A stretch of 64,000 nucleotides of DNA from Spinacia oleracea (GCF_020520425.1 NC_079487.1:11889501-11953500), one strand, 5' to 3'. Shown: positions 32,585 to 44,482, counted from the first letter of the stretch. Made by a program: numbers and translations. The notes: generated from the letters alone by a model not told the origin.

Positions 32585-33935
32585 TGTTATGTTATGATAC
32601 ATATGACAATTCATAAATCATGCGGAAACAACCATTTAGCCAGGAATACATATTATTTACACATAATCATATAGCATAATTTAGATGCATACTCTTTGTT
32701 GCGTGCCTTCCCTAGCTGCGCCCGAACCGAACAAGAACAAGTCTTTAGGACTCCAAGTGTCGTCCCTCCGTAGATAGTCCACAGCACGTCCGGATCCGCC
32801 TTAAGATTGACCAACTAGAATCGCCCTTAAGGTACTAGAATTTTCGGCACTCTTAGGTAAGAAATATGACTGAATTTTTCTCTCAAAACTCACTTTGAAT
32901 ACTTGAATTAATCTCTTAAAATATGTGACCCTAGGCATGTATTTATAGAGTTATGGAAAGGGAATTGGAATCCTAGTAGGATACGAATTAATTAATCTTA
33001 GAATCCTATACGAACTCTAATTAATTAATTTATCCTTTTAGGAATAGGAATTTAATCATATACTAATTCTAATAGTTTTAGGAATCATGCATGAACACAA
33101 ACTCACACACACACGGCAGCCACGAGGGCCGCCCATGCGTGTGCGTGCGAGCAGCAGCCCACGCAGCGAGGCCATGGCCTTGGCGCGCGCTGGGCCTGCC
33201 TTGCGGTGGGCCTGGGCGCTGCCTTGGCTGGGCGCGCGTTTGGCTTGCTGGGCGATGGCCCGACTTCGTGCTGGGCCTTCGTCCGGCAGGCCTCGTCCGA
33301 TGCTAATTCGTACGATACGCTTCCGATTAAATTCCCGGTTCCGGAATTCATTTCCGATACGAACAATATTTAATATTTCCGATTCCGGAATCAATTTCCG
33401 TTTCGAACAAATATTTAATATTTCCGTTTCCGGAATTATTTCCGATTCTGGCAATATTTCCGTTTCCGGCAATATTTCCGATTCTGGCAATATTTCCATT
33501 TCCGATAATATTTTCCGATACGTACCATGTTTCCGTTTCCGGCAACATCTACGACTTGGATAATATTTATATTTCCGATACGATCCATATTTCCGTTTCC
33601 GGCAATATCATCGTTTCCGGAGTATTCATTTCTTGCCTGTGACGATCTCAGCTCCCACTGAAACCAAGATCCGTCGATTCCGAATATCCATAGATGGAGT
33701 ATCTAATGCCATTAAATACTTGATCCGTTTACGTACTATTTGTGTGACCCTACGGGTTCAGTCAAGAGTAAGTTGTGGATTAATATCATTAATTCCACTT
33801 GAACTGAAGCGGCCTCTAGCTAGGCATTCAGTTCACTTGATCTCACTGAATTATTAACTTGTTAATTAATACTGAACCGCATTTATTAGACTTAACATAG
33901 AATGCATACTTGGACCAAGGGCATTATTTCCTTCA
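32585..33935 (-). repeat. 5' LTR of B1
   Basis: It is 1351 bp long, the same as the 3' LTR at 15603-16953, with about six single-base differences. The TATA box CTATAAATA is at 32940-32948 on the minus strand. Confidence 0.95.
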
Positions 33936-35325
33936 GTAGCACCTTATCGTACCAAGTTCCCATATATCACCAATCTTCCATAAGGAACTGACATCATAGT
34001 GAAACGTGGACTGACTGCTGAAATCAGTGCCTGCAGTGGCTGTTCAACTTACCAAGTTTAGTGGAACAGGAACTAACATTAGTGTTGCTTCCTTTTCCTG
34101 TTCCTGGTCCTAGAACCGTCTGCTCCTTTACTGCTCAACGAGTGTATGAGTTTAAATTTCTGTAACTCATTGATATTCTTCATAATAATTGAATTCTAGG
34201 AGAAAATAATAAAGTACAAGAATTGATCACCTTTGCTTCAATTTTTTGATTTTTTTTTTTGATTTTTTGATTTTTTGATTTTTTGATTTTTTGATTTTTT
34301 GATTTTTTTTTTTTTTTGAGACAAAGGCGTCATTACAAAATTTTGAGCTTTCCTAGAGTATAAGATCATATAATAATATAGAAAGGACTTACCATTAAAT
34401 ATAAGTTCCACCATCGAATATCAAAATCTTGTTCAATGTTCCCTACCTTATTCCCCCTGAGTTCCTTACCATCTTCTTTCATGCGGAACCTTGTAGAAGT
34501 GAAGTTCCATATGATACCTAGTAAATTTCTATGTGATACGTACATCATACGGTGATTTTCCTTCAAAACTTTTATTGATAAATAATAACCCGCTGCTTCT
34601 ACTTCATCTTTGACTTCCCTCTTAAAACATATTCATAATTATTACTCTTCATGCATCGTCGAACCATAGGAAAGAAGAATATATTTTTGGAGTTCAAGGG
34701 TAGTGAGAATGTGAAGTGGTAGAGTACACATATGATATGAGATAAGGAAAGAACATTCAAAATTATTGAAAGATGATATGGAGAAAGACAAGATCAGGAT
34801 TGTAGAGTATGATTGAACTTAGCACACACCCACAATCATAAGATTGTAGAATTATGCTAATGGCTCGGCCTGGGTAGGCTCAACCCAATCACGAAAACAC
34901 AAACCTGACTTGGGGAATGATATTGGTATTGAAAGTTTGTTCCCTCTAAAAGATTTAAAAAGAAGTGCAATATTTCAGGAACACTACTGCCTTGTTCCTT
35001 CAACGTTTCTTTCATTGTTCCTTTGGCAACTTAGGAATTTTGTATTGGGACAACATCCAAATTTCTCAACGAGTCCTCTAATAATTTTGGGCAAGTGAAT
35101 ATGTCTTTTAAAACATGAGAATTGAGTGTGACACATTGACTTATAGGCGTGCATGATTTACTTCAATTGAAAAGTGTACAAGGGCCCTAAACGAAAAGTT
35201 CATTTGGGAAAAGAGTACTTTATGCTCATGTTAGTTTCAACAAGTCTTGTTCCTTTACTACTTGGTGATAGCATCAAAAGCATTTATTCACATGAAATAG
35301 CATTTAGAAAGTTGCTTCGGATTGG
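33936..35325 (-). other. SIRE-like internal noncoding region, right part
   Basis: This continues 14948-15602 after B1. It has the same style (GTTCC and CCCCC-rich motifs such as CCTTATTCCCCCTGAG) but no surviving pol. It ends near 35325, where Tat/Retand gypsy sequence starts. The boundary is approximate, and the SIRE coding region and second LTR are lost. Confidence 0.5.
34236..34318. repeat. GATTTTTT microsatellite
   Basis: Tandem GATTTTTT units with longer T runs at each end. It is simple sequence with no other signal. Confidence 0.9.
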
Positions 35326-35493
35326 TTAACTCAGATTAATTATTAGCTTCGGATTGATCAGATCCGAGGCTGCATGCATATAAAATAGAAAGACAATGAA
35401 GTAAAATAAAGAGATAAGTTTAATGAAACACATGGTGCCAAGGGCTTTCCTCTTCTCATTAAACAACTTACTTGGATTACAGATAGAGTAAGA

Positions 35494-38366
35494 TCATACA
35501 AAGCATTTCTTGAGAACATCGGCATTCCAATGGTTCTTCAAGATTGTTCCATCTAACTGTTTAAGCATAAAAGTGTCAGCCCTCTTTTCAGAGTGGATGA
35601 TGTATGGTCCTTCCCAGGTGGATGAGAGTTTCCCATGGATCCTCCCTTTCTGAACTGCGGCGGCGTTTCTGAGTACTAGATCGCCAACCTTCAGAGGTCT
35701 GGCGTTGACTCTTCGGTTGTAATGCTTGCTGACCCTTTGTAAGTAGGCAGCGTTGAGAGTTCGGGCGTCGTTCCGGGCTTCATCTAGTAGATCAAGAGCT
35801 TCGGACAGGAGTGGTCGTTGCTTTCTCCATGGACTCCATCATACTTGTTGTATGCTTGGATCCTCAAGCTTTCTGTTCCGATCTCTACAGGGATGACAAC
35901 CTCGGAACCGTATACCAGGTGGAAAGGTGTTTGTCCAGTGGCCTCTTTCTCGGTGCTCCGAAGGGACCAGAGTGTTCCAGGAAGCTCTTCCAGCCATTTG
36001 CTCTTCTCGTCCTCAACTCTCTTCTTGAGTGCGTTGAGGATGAGTTTGTTTGCGGCTTCGGCATGACCGTTGCTTTGAGGGTGGCAAACTGCTGCGTAAG
36101 CTAGGTGGATACCGAACTGCTTGCACCACTTTTGCAGCGGTGTGTTGTCAAATTGTTTTCCATGGTCGAAGACCATCAGCCTCGGTAGGCTGAACCTTGT
36201 GATGATGTTCTGCCAGATGAATTTGCGGACTTGTGGCTCAGTGATGGAAGAAACTACTTCGGCTTCGATCCTCTTGGTGAAATAGTCGACTCCTACAATC
36301 AACCACTTCTTCTGGTTCACAGCCGAGGGGAAGGGACCAATGATGTCCAACCCCCATTGTGTTAATGGCAAGGGATAGAGCGTTGATTGTAAGGTCTGAG
36401 CTGGTTGGTGGATAGCCGGTGTGAATTTCTGGCATTTCTCACACTTCCTCGTCATCTGTTTTGCTTCGGAAACCATGGTGGGCCACCAATATCCAGCCCG
36501 AAGGGCCTTGTGTGTCAATGCCCTGCCTCCGATGTGATTTCCACATATGCCGAGGTGGATTTCCCTTAGGATGTAGTCAGCATCGGTTGGACCTACACAT
36601 TTCAGCAGTGAGGCAGAGAATGATTTCCTCATGAGCTCTCCGTTGGCATCGATGACGAACCATTTGTTGAATCTTTTCAGCTTTCTCGCTTGTAGCTTGT
36701 CTTCGGGAAGTTCTCCCCTCTCCTTGTATGCTATTACTGCGTCCATCCAGCTCGGCTTGGTACGTAAATTGCATACTGTGAGGGGTGGCAAATCGATGGT
36801 CCTTTCTTGGTGAACTTCCACATGGACCCACCTGTTAGGTCGATGAGCGTTGAGCTTGCGAGTTTTGACAGCGCGTCGGCTTGTGTATTCTATCCTCGGG
36901 GAATGAGGATGACTTTGAAGGATCTTAACTTTGACGTTAAGGATTTAATTTTTGCTAGGTAAGCTGTCATGCTGGGCCATTTGGCCTCATACTCCCCTCG
37001 GATTTGGTTGGCTACAAGCTGTGAATCAGTCTTGAGACAAACATGTTCGGCTTCCAGGGATAAACAAAGTTCTATCCCTGCGATTGCAGCCTCATATTCG
37101 GCCTCATTGTTGGTTGCTTTAAAGCCAATCTTCAGGGCATACTCTATGATTTTCCCTGTTGGGGGGATCAGTACAACTCCGGATCCCGAGCCATTTACTG
37201 TGGAGGATCCATCAGTGAAGACCTCCCAAGGGCTCTTTGTATCATCCAATACCTCTTGGTATGAGCATTCGGCCAAGTAGTCAGTGAGTGCTTGTGCCTT
37301 GATGGCTGTCCTCGGCTGGTACTTGATGCCGAACTTTGATAGCTCGAAGGCCCACGCAGCCAATCTTCGCGACCTCTCTATTTTGTCAAGTACTTTTTCG
37401 AGCGGTTGGCCGGTTAATACTACGATCTAATGAGAGTCGAAGTATGGTCTCAGCTTTCTTGCAGCCACCACCACTGCATATGCCACTTTCTCGATGAGTG
37501 GGTACCGAGTTTCGGCACCTGTTAGCGTTCGGCTGGTGAAGTAGATTGGCTGTTGCTTTTTCTCCTCTTCCCGAAGGAGTACTGCGCTCACGGTCCCGGG
37601 GCTGACTGCGACGTATAAGTATAGGGTTTCCCCCTCTTTTGGCCTGGCCAATGTCGGCAGTTGGGCCAGGTGAGCCTTGAGCTGTTGGAACGCATCGTTT
37701 TGCTCTTGTTCCCATATCAGCTCGGGGTGCACCTTCCTCGGGACACCGTTTTTCTTGACGGGTTCTGCTTCTCCTCCGGGGAGGGTCTTTGGCTTTAGAG
37801 ATTTGAAGAAAGGAGCTCCCTTGTCCGAGGCTTTCGATATGAATCTCGACAGTGCGGCTAACCTGCCAGTTAGCCTCTGCACATCTCTCTTTGTCCTTGG
37901 CTCGGGCAAATCTAATGCTGCTTGGACTTTGTTCGGGTTCGTGTCAATTCCTCTTTCGCTCACCATGAATCGAGGAACTTTCCTGACTTGACCCCGAAGA
38001 CACACTTCTTCGGGTTGAGTTTCATGTTGTATTTCCTCAGATTTCCGAAGGTCTCAGCCAGGTCTTTGACATGGTCTTCCTCTTTGATGCTCTTTACAAT
38101 GGAATCGTCCACATAAACCTCGACGTTCTTTCCCTTCTAATCGGCAAAGACGTGATCAACTAGCCTTTGGTAGGTAGCGCCAGCATTTTTCAAGCCGAAG
38201 GGCATCATTTTGTAGTTGAACACTCTCGCACTCGTGATGAATGATGTCTACGCCCTGTCGTTGGGGTGCATGAATACTTGATGGTACCCTGAAAAGGCGT
38301 CCATGAAGCTGAGCAACGCGTGGCCACTTGTGGAATCCACCAATTGGTCTATCCTCGGCGCCAAAT
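35494..38366 (-). pseudogene. Tat/Retand-type gypsy pol, truncated and broken
   Basis: On the minus strand, in order from 38366: the second half of RT (RIDQLVDS, SFMDAFSGYHQV, EVYVDDSIVKS), its RNase H (to about 37430), an extra archaeal-type RNase H (FTDGSSTVNGSGSGVV, near 37220) that marks the Tat branch, and integrase (GLDIIGPF, FDHGKQF, QSNGHAEAANK; 36630-35820), ending at the stop 35494. A TAG replaces an expected Gln codon near 37426 and another stop follows IPRG near 36893. Frameshifts lie near 37975, between 36821 and 36890, and near 35810. Gag, protease and the front of RT are missing. Confidence 0.85.
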
Positions 38367-38790
38367 TGTTCCGGTGTTGAAACAATGGGCTTCGAATGAA
38401 GGCCCTTTTGATTGTGTTGAAGATCTTGCTAGCTTGAATGAGTTGTGTTCGAATTCACCTGCACAATAACAAGGTTACTGGCCTCGGGGGTGTTTCCGAG
38501 GAAATCCCCTCCGATGCCTAAGTAAGAACGATGCTCGGATTCTAGAGAGAAGTTTTCTAGAGTGTAGTCTTAAGGCGGTAAATTGGACGTACCTTGAGGT
38601 GTGAGCCTTGGCGGCTTATTTATAGTGTTTGTGTAGTAAATGCTCATAGGTCATTTATTACTAGTGGGTCTTGGGCCTTTGCTGGTGGCTGATCAGCCAT
38701 GTTGAATAGAAGTGGGTTTGATGTTATTGTGTGGAGCCATTGGGCTTTGGATTTAGTGGTCGAATTGGTATCCAATTGGGAGCCCAAACA
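38367..38790 (-). repeat. 5' LTR of the Tat/Retand-type element
   Basis: This 424-bp LTR reads TGTTTGGGCTCCCAATTGGA to GTTTCAACACCGGAACA on the minus strand. Directly after it comes TTTGGCGCCG, the usual Tat primer site, which runs at once into mid-RT sequence. A TATA motif (minus CACTATAAATAA) lies at 38607-38618. The 3' LTR was not found. Confidence 0.75.
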
Positions 38791-39089
38791 TCCACTATAC
38801 ATTACCTATTAATTTTATTACATTTCTCTTATTTTTATCCATATTTTTTCTAGAAACAAAAGTAAATGAGAACATTACAAAAAAAAGGGAAATACGTACG
38901 TAATTCAGTCGTAGCTAAGCTAACATCGTTTTGGTATACGTAAATCGTCGTGTCCCCGAGCAAGACTTGACTCAATGGGGTCAAATGAAGGTGCTTGTTG
39001 TATAAAAATTGTTGTATTATTTTTATGGGATTTGTAAAGTTTTCAAGTATTCATATCTTTTGTAATATTAATTACTCCAATGATGTTTC

Positions 39090-39402
39090 AACTATAGCTT
39101 TTTTGTGTCGTGAGACAGGGTTAATTATTTGGTTCTCCTTGTGCCATGAGACAAGGATGGTTTTCCTTGTGTCATGAGACAGAGTTTGGTTTTTCTTGTA
39201 CCTTGAAACTACATGACATTGTACCTTGAGACGATAGAACAAACATGAATATTGTTTTCATGTACCTTGAAACGACATGATAAACATATTGGTTTTCGTT
39301 TTACCTTGAAACGATCGCATATAAGTTTCGTCTTACATTGAAACGGTATGACAAGCATATTTGGTTTCCTTGTACCTCGAGACGACATGACAAGCATATG
39401 AT
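39090..39402. repeat. Degenerate minisatellite, about 40-bp unit
   Basis: About eight diverged copies of a unit built on TTGTACCTTGAAACGACATG with a TTGGTTTTC spacer. Copies vary from 30 to 50 bp. No coding meaning was seen. Confidence 0.75.
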
Positions 39403-39477
39403 TAACGTTTTTTTATTTCTCCAATCGTAATGTTCGTATTACTGCATTTACGATTGCATGGGTATTTGAGGATACAT

Positions 39478-39608
39478 ACATAATGTTTTTTTTTTGGTGT
39501 GACTAAGTTACAAGGGCAATATAAATTACAAATAGGGAGGGGGGTTCGAACTTGAGATCTATTCTTCACAGGCCCTCAGTCTTAACCCTAAGCCAAAACA
39601 TCACCAGT
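39478..39608 (-). mobile_element. tRNA-derived SINE
   Basis: On the minus strand there is a tRNA-like head with B box GTTCGAACCCC and an A-rich tail (T run at about 39487-39496 on the plus strand). It is flanked by TTGAGGATACAT (39466-39477) and TTGAGGGTACAT (39609-39620), a 12-bp target duplication with one mismatch. Length and structure fit plant SINEs. It needs LINE enzymes to move. Confidence 0.8.
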
Positions 39609-39620
39609 TTGAGGGTACAT

Positions 39621-40588
39621 TTTCTGAGTATGAAGGCAAGTCTTATTTAGATCGACAAAGACAATTTCCAGTTCACCAGGTTGATCTGACGCTACTATAT
39701 TAAAAATAGATTTATTATTATTATAATTATTACTAGTAGACTTTCTTTTATTATTATTAGATTCATTTTACTGTACGTTATTGTTATTGTCGTGGGAATG
39801 CTTTTTGTGATGATTTTGGCCCTGTTTGGTAACTACCGGTTAGCTGTTAGCGGTAGCGGATTGTATTGGCAGTTTTGACTAACTGTTGGTATTAGCTTGT
39901 TTGAATAGCTGATTGTACTTAGCTGATTTTGTAAGAGTGTTTGGTAAATAGCTGATATATAATAGGTATTTGATTGTGTAAAATTACCAATAAGGACATT
40001 ACCTTATTTAATTATAGAGAATTAGTAATTGCTAAATATATGAATATGTATGGTTATATTTTTTTGGAATTACATGTAGTAACATGAAAAATAATTAAAC
40101 AACATTCCTATAAAATTGAAAATGTTATTTCTTGGTTTTGTGTTGAGTTCTTTTTCTAATATTTCTTGGTCTTTTGTTGGTAGAAGTAGTAATTTTGTTG
40201 CCCACGAGATCGCTCGTTGATTGTAGTGGGTCAATGATTGACATTTGTTGGGTATTCCGTCAAATCTTCCGTCAAATGTTCTTTTGTGCTTAATTGGTGA
40301 TGTTTTAAGCAAGAAAAATCAAGTGCCTTTTAGGCTTCCTTCAAAAAAAATTGAAAATTTGTTAATCCCATTAACAACTTTTACGAGAATTAATGATTAA
40401 ATGTATAATTTGCAAAATAGGATTGACTAATAAATAATTTTTTACATAAATTCATACTATAAAAGAAACTCAATTTTTATTTTTATTTTACATCATCTAT
40501 TTAAGAAAAATTGTCTAGTTAAATAAATTTTAAAATAAAAAGGTAAGCAGAGTAGTAAAGTTAAGTACTAAAGTGAATAAAAAAATAA
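39621..40588. other. Non-genic DNA
   Basis: No supported gene. A GGCCCTGTTTGGTAACTACC motif near 39826 looks like one end of a hAT-type MITE, but no matching end was found. Confidence 0.4.
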
Positions 40589-40803
40589 GAAAAATTAATT
40601 TAAATATCCAATCTTTGGACGATTTCCTGCTAATAATCCAACCTATCGATTATTTAATAATCCAACCTTTATAACCCATTCTCTTTAATTGCACCTAAAT
40701 TACTTACAACCGGCAAAACATGCCAACAACTCTATTTTTTTTGTAAAAAAAAAACTAATCCTTCCTTATTCCCAAAATCTTCTGGAATTGGGCTAACTAG
40801 TAA

Positions 40804-41114
40804 GAGCATCTCCAATGGTTGTAGCTAGGGACTAGCTTGAAATTTATAAAAGTTTCAAGCTAATAGCTAAACCATTGGAGTGAAAATAACAAATTAGCTT
40901 TGCCAAGCAAATTAGCTTAAACAAGCTAATTTGCTTGACAACTAGCTCTCAAAATTGCCAAATAATTAATTGACAAGTGGACAAGTGGAATAAATTTAAA
41001 TAACAAGCTAGTTGCTAGCCATTGAGGCACAAATTAGCTAGACAATAAAATAGCTTGAAATCTTATGTGGCATAATAAGCTAATTGTCAAATTAGCTTAC
41101 CATTGTGGATGCTC
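40804..41114. mobile_element. MITE with GAGCATCTCCAATGG ends
   Basis: The left end GAGCATCTCCAATGG is mirrored by CCATTGTGGATGCTC, with TAA on both sides (40801-40803 and 41115-41117). The 3-bp TAA duplication fits PIF/Harbinger (Tourist-like). Confidence 0.75.
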
Positions 41115-41690
41115 TAAAGGAGTTCCAACAATTGGAACTTGAGCTCGGGTGGTTTTCACGAAGAAGGGAACAAAGAGAAAAGGGTGGAGGTTCATTCAAT
41201 GGCGGCGACGCTCATCTGCTCATCTTTCTCATTAAGGGGAATTTTTGTTGTTATTTTCTCATTAGACAACCCTTAATAAATCAATCATCATGTATAATTC
41301 TACCAAGAATGCAAAATTGTGTAATTCAAACTGAAAATAATCAAAGCATAGAGACTCCTAATTTTTTCGTCGTCGAGGTGCATTCTTGTTGCCGAGTTGT
41401 GTTGCTACCTCGCATGCACCACAACAACCAGAGTTCAATTGGCAGCGAATGTCTACTCGTCGCCCTGCCTCTCATCTCCCTACCCTTGCTATGATTGTTA
41501 TTGTTGTTGTTGGTTGGTGTTGTTGTAATAATTGTTTGTCGCTCGTTGGTCTAATTGCTCTTCTATGGTGTAATTGGAGGTGAAGAAAAACGGGGTTGTG
41601 GAAGGGAGGAGATAGAAAGAGACAATGGAGGAGGAGGGGGTTTGTGGTGGGTGTAGGTTGTTAACCGGTGGAGGAGTACTGTTCTAGAGC
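41105..41690. other. Possible captured host fragment inside the Mutator-like element
   Basis: The stretch has higher GC content and short open frames on the plus strand (near 41105-41494 and 41386-41583) with low-complexity translation. No domain is recognisable, so gene capture is only a suggestion. Confidence 0.25.
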
Positions 41691-41708
41691 AGCAATATAG
41701 CAGGGGTG

Positions 41709-42039
41709 ATGATAAAGGTCGCAAGTTGCGACAATTTTTAGTTGTAGCAATCTTACGTGTTGGAATCTAATTGGTACATATAGGCACCACGTAGGTTTGC
41801 GTCATCACAATATTTTTACTATCAATGCAATATTTTTACTATGAAAATATGTAAATAAGTTAATCGATAATAAAGAAGGAAACAAATTAGAATATTAAGA
41901 TTTCCTACCTTTTTGTGAAATATATATAATAGATTATATAAGTTAAATATTATAGTTTCCAATCTAAATCACGACACATAAGCATGACATGTCATCATTG
42001 TGACACGGCTTAAAGGTCGCATGTTGCGACCTTTATCAT
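41709..42039. mobile_element. MITE with self-complementary ends
   Basis: The left end ATGATAAAGGTCGCAAGTTG is mirrored at the right (CGACCTTTATCAT). Each end is itself nearly palindromic (GGTCGCAAGTTGCGAC; GGTCGCATGTTGCGACC). Similar flanks ATATAGCAGGGGT and ATATAGCAGAGGT lie just outside. The superfamily is unclear. Confidence 0.6.
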
Positions 42040-42162
42040 TTTCGATATAGCAGAGGTATTGTAGAAGAGGAGAGAGAGACGAGGTCTGAAGGAGGAATAA
42101 CGATGAGAATGATTATTTTTATAAAAAATAAAAAATAAAAAATAAAGAAGGAAGAAGGATTA

Positions 42163-42203
<41 letters not shown>
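42163..42203. repeat. (AAT)n microsatellite
   Basis: About 13 uninterrupted AAT units. Confidence 0.95.
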
Positions 42204-42206
<3 letters not shown>

Positions 42207-42373
42207 ATGGTTTCATGACACGTATACAAATTACCTACTATATCTGGTTGGTGACCGGTTGGGTATAATAAAAGTTAATTGGGTATAGAGGTTGGATTAT
42301 AAGATAATAATCCAAAAGTTGTATTATTAACGGAAAATCGTACATAGGTTAGATTATTTAAAGTAATTTTTCC

Positions 42374-42970
42374 AAAAAAAGAAGTATATCAACCATATTT
42401 CACCTTGAGGACTAAATTGTCTTTTCAACTTACCCAACACAATCCTTTAATTGAAAAGTTACATTGAGCCACTTTTTGGAATTAGAGGATTCATCCCAAT
42501 CCTCTAACTTCCAAATACATTAGAGGATTGAATTGGTCAAACCTCTAAATTAGTCAAATTCTCTAATTTTTTATGAATCCTCTAACAACCAAACACATTT
42601 ATTTTAAAAACAAAATACTTTAATCCAGTGTATATGTACATCCAACTTTTTTATCCATATTTTATTATATATATTCACACATCTTTTCACATAATTTTCT
42701 TATTTTCTTAATTTTGTACAAATAGTAAACTTAAAAATCATTTGAAACGGATGCAATACAAAGGTGGCCTGACTATTGTTTGCACGTCACATGCTCAACT
42801 TCTCAACTGCTCATCTGCTACGTATTGTTAAAGACTTTGTGAAGGGGGTCAACCACTCAAGCATATATTAATATCCAATTGTTGTCAGTTTATACATTTA
42901 TTGGTTACATTATAAAAGTTTATTTATATATTTTGCATCAAACAATTACAATATTAACAGTTTAAGTGGA
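42374..42970. other. Non-genic DNA
   Basis: This is AT-rich. Short repeated TTAGAGGATT and CCTCTAA motifs between 42485 and 42590 hint at an old MITE, but no ends could be set. Confidence 0.4.
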
Positions 42971-42974
42971 CGAC

Positions 42975-44155
42975 TCATTGAACAAAACAGAACAATAGGC
43001 AACAAAAGCCAAAAAAAACTACCCTTCAAAAAGGGCTCTGTACCAACTGTGATCCCTAGTGCTCAAAACTATTGGTAAAACTGAATTGATTCTATTATGA
43101 ACATTTTCTTGTATAAGGCTGCACACTCTTTCAACACTTATAACTTGAGCATTTCACAAAGTATTATTCCTTTCACTCCAAATGTGGTAAACTGTACACA
43201 AAACAGTGGTAAATAACACCCCTTTTCTAAGGTTTGTAGCCTTCTTTCTGTGCAACCACATGACCTTATCAGGAAGGAATTTAGGCATGCTACCAAAGAG
43301 AAATTTACTGCCAGCATCTGGAACTAAAATGGCACCCAAAAAATAAATGCTTGTGATCTTCCACGTCAAGCCCACAAAGCAAACAAATGTTATCTGTAGT
43401 GACACCAATTTTCAGCAGTCTGTCTTTAGTGGGTCTGCCTAACATAGCTAGCCAGGTGATAAACATGTGCTTTCGCTAGCCTAATCTACATCTACCCCCA
43501 CACGGCATTAGTCCACTGCATTCTTGCTGTAGCAGCCACCGGTTGACAGTAGGCCTTCTTAATGGAATATTTGTTAATAGCCACCAATTGACTTTCTGTT
43601 AAGTGAGTTTTCATCAACTCTTTAATCTAACATATAGCTTTCCAGTACCAGCTATCTCTAGTTTTGGAGAATACTCCCACCAGGTCTTATCTTTAAGATA
43701 AACTGAGTGGATCCATCTAACCCACACATTATCTTTGTTAGTGGTAGTCATCCATACATGTTAGCCTATAGCTGCTATGTTTTATATTTTCAAGTTTATG
43801 AGCCCCAAACCCCCTTCTCTTTTTGGCTTACAAACATGTTCCCATGCCACCTTACCAAGAAGGCTAGAGTCAGCAGTGCTATTCCACATGAAACTTCAAC
43901 AAATACTGTTAACAGTTTTGAATACACTCTTTGGCAAAATCATGATCCGAGGCCAATAAGTCCGTAGAGTCATTAACACAGAATTTACAAGTGTTAATCT
44001 CCCAGCAAAAGACATATTCCTAGAGCTCCAAACCTTGATTCTAGCACACATTTTCTCCACAATTTTCTCACAATCAACTATATTGATCTTTTTAGAACAA
44101 ATGAGGATACCAACATATCTAAAAGGGAAGCACCCCTTAGAAAACTCTGTCATGT
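42975..44155 (-). pseudogene. LINE ORF2 3' fragment (end of RT and zf-RVT)
   Basis: On the minus strand, 44153-43896 reads FPFRYVGILICSKKINIVDC and then KVWSSRNMSFAGRLTLVNSV, the C-terminal part of plant L1-type RT. Further on, 43408-43154 reads KVMWLHRKKATNLRKGVLF and VYHIWSERNN, the zinc-binding RT-associated domain (zf-RVT). The intervening part has frameshifts. No target duplication or poly(A) was found, so the copy is an old 5'-truncated fragment. Confidence 0.8.
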
Positions 44156-44171
44156 CAAGAATTATTAATTA

Positions 44172-44482
44172 CTACATCCGTTTCAAAATAATCTTTACGA
44201 CTAATATTTGCACAAATATTAAGACAAATAGATAAAGTGTGTAAAAGTATAGATTAATATAATAAAATATAGATAAAGTATATTAGATGGGTAAAAAGAT
44301 GAGTGTTCTAAGAAAAAAATGAATCAAATAAGAGAAAGTGAGTGGAAAGTTGTAAATGTTGTGGGGTAAGAGAATTAAGATACTGAATTTTCATATACAA
44401 AAATAGAATAAAACAAAGTATAAAGAACATTACAAAACAGAGTAAAACGAAAAGTGTAAAGATCATTTTGAAACGGAGGTAA
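44172..44482. mobile_element. Stowaway-like MITE, 311 bp
   Basis: The ends CTACATCCGTTTCAAAATAA and the complement of TTACCTCCGTTTCAAAATGA are inverted. TA flanks at 44170-44171 and 44483-44484. Confidence 0.85.

Larger units (their letters stand above)
15603..33935 (-). mobile_element. Non-autonomous copia retrotransposon B1
   Basis: Two 1351-bp LTRs (15603-16953 and 32585-33935) are flanked by GTAGC at 15598-15602 and 33936-33940. On the minus strand the order is 5' LTR, primer site, 2.7-kb leader, decayed pol, 3' noncoding region, polypurine tract and 3' LTR. An Athila element (17456-25414) is nested in it; without that it is about 10.4 kb. The LTRs differ at only about six positions, so it moved recently, yet its pol is full of stops. 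Enzymes must have been supplied in trans, plausibly by a copy such as B2 (from 54390), which shares LTRs, leader and 3' region. Confidence 0.92.
40589..42373. mobile_element. Mutator-like element with long inverted repeats, no transposase seen
   Basis: About 130 bp at 40589-40725 is mirrored at about 42225-42373 (both contain AATAATCCAACCT-type blocks and end GAAAAATTA). The flanks AAAAAAATAAG and AAAAAAAGAAG may be a target duplication with one mismatch. Between the arms are two smaller MITEs and a less AT-rich stretch (41105-41690) that could be captured host DNA. No transposase motif was recognised. Confidence 0.55.

Noticed and set aside
39826..39960. hAT-type MITE starting GGCCCTGTTTGGT
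   Set aside because: Only one end was found; no inverted partner or duplication within 1 kb.
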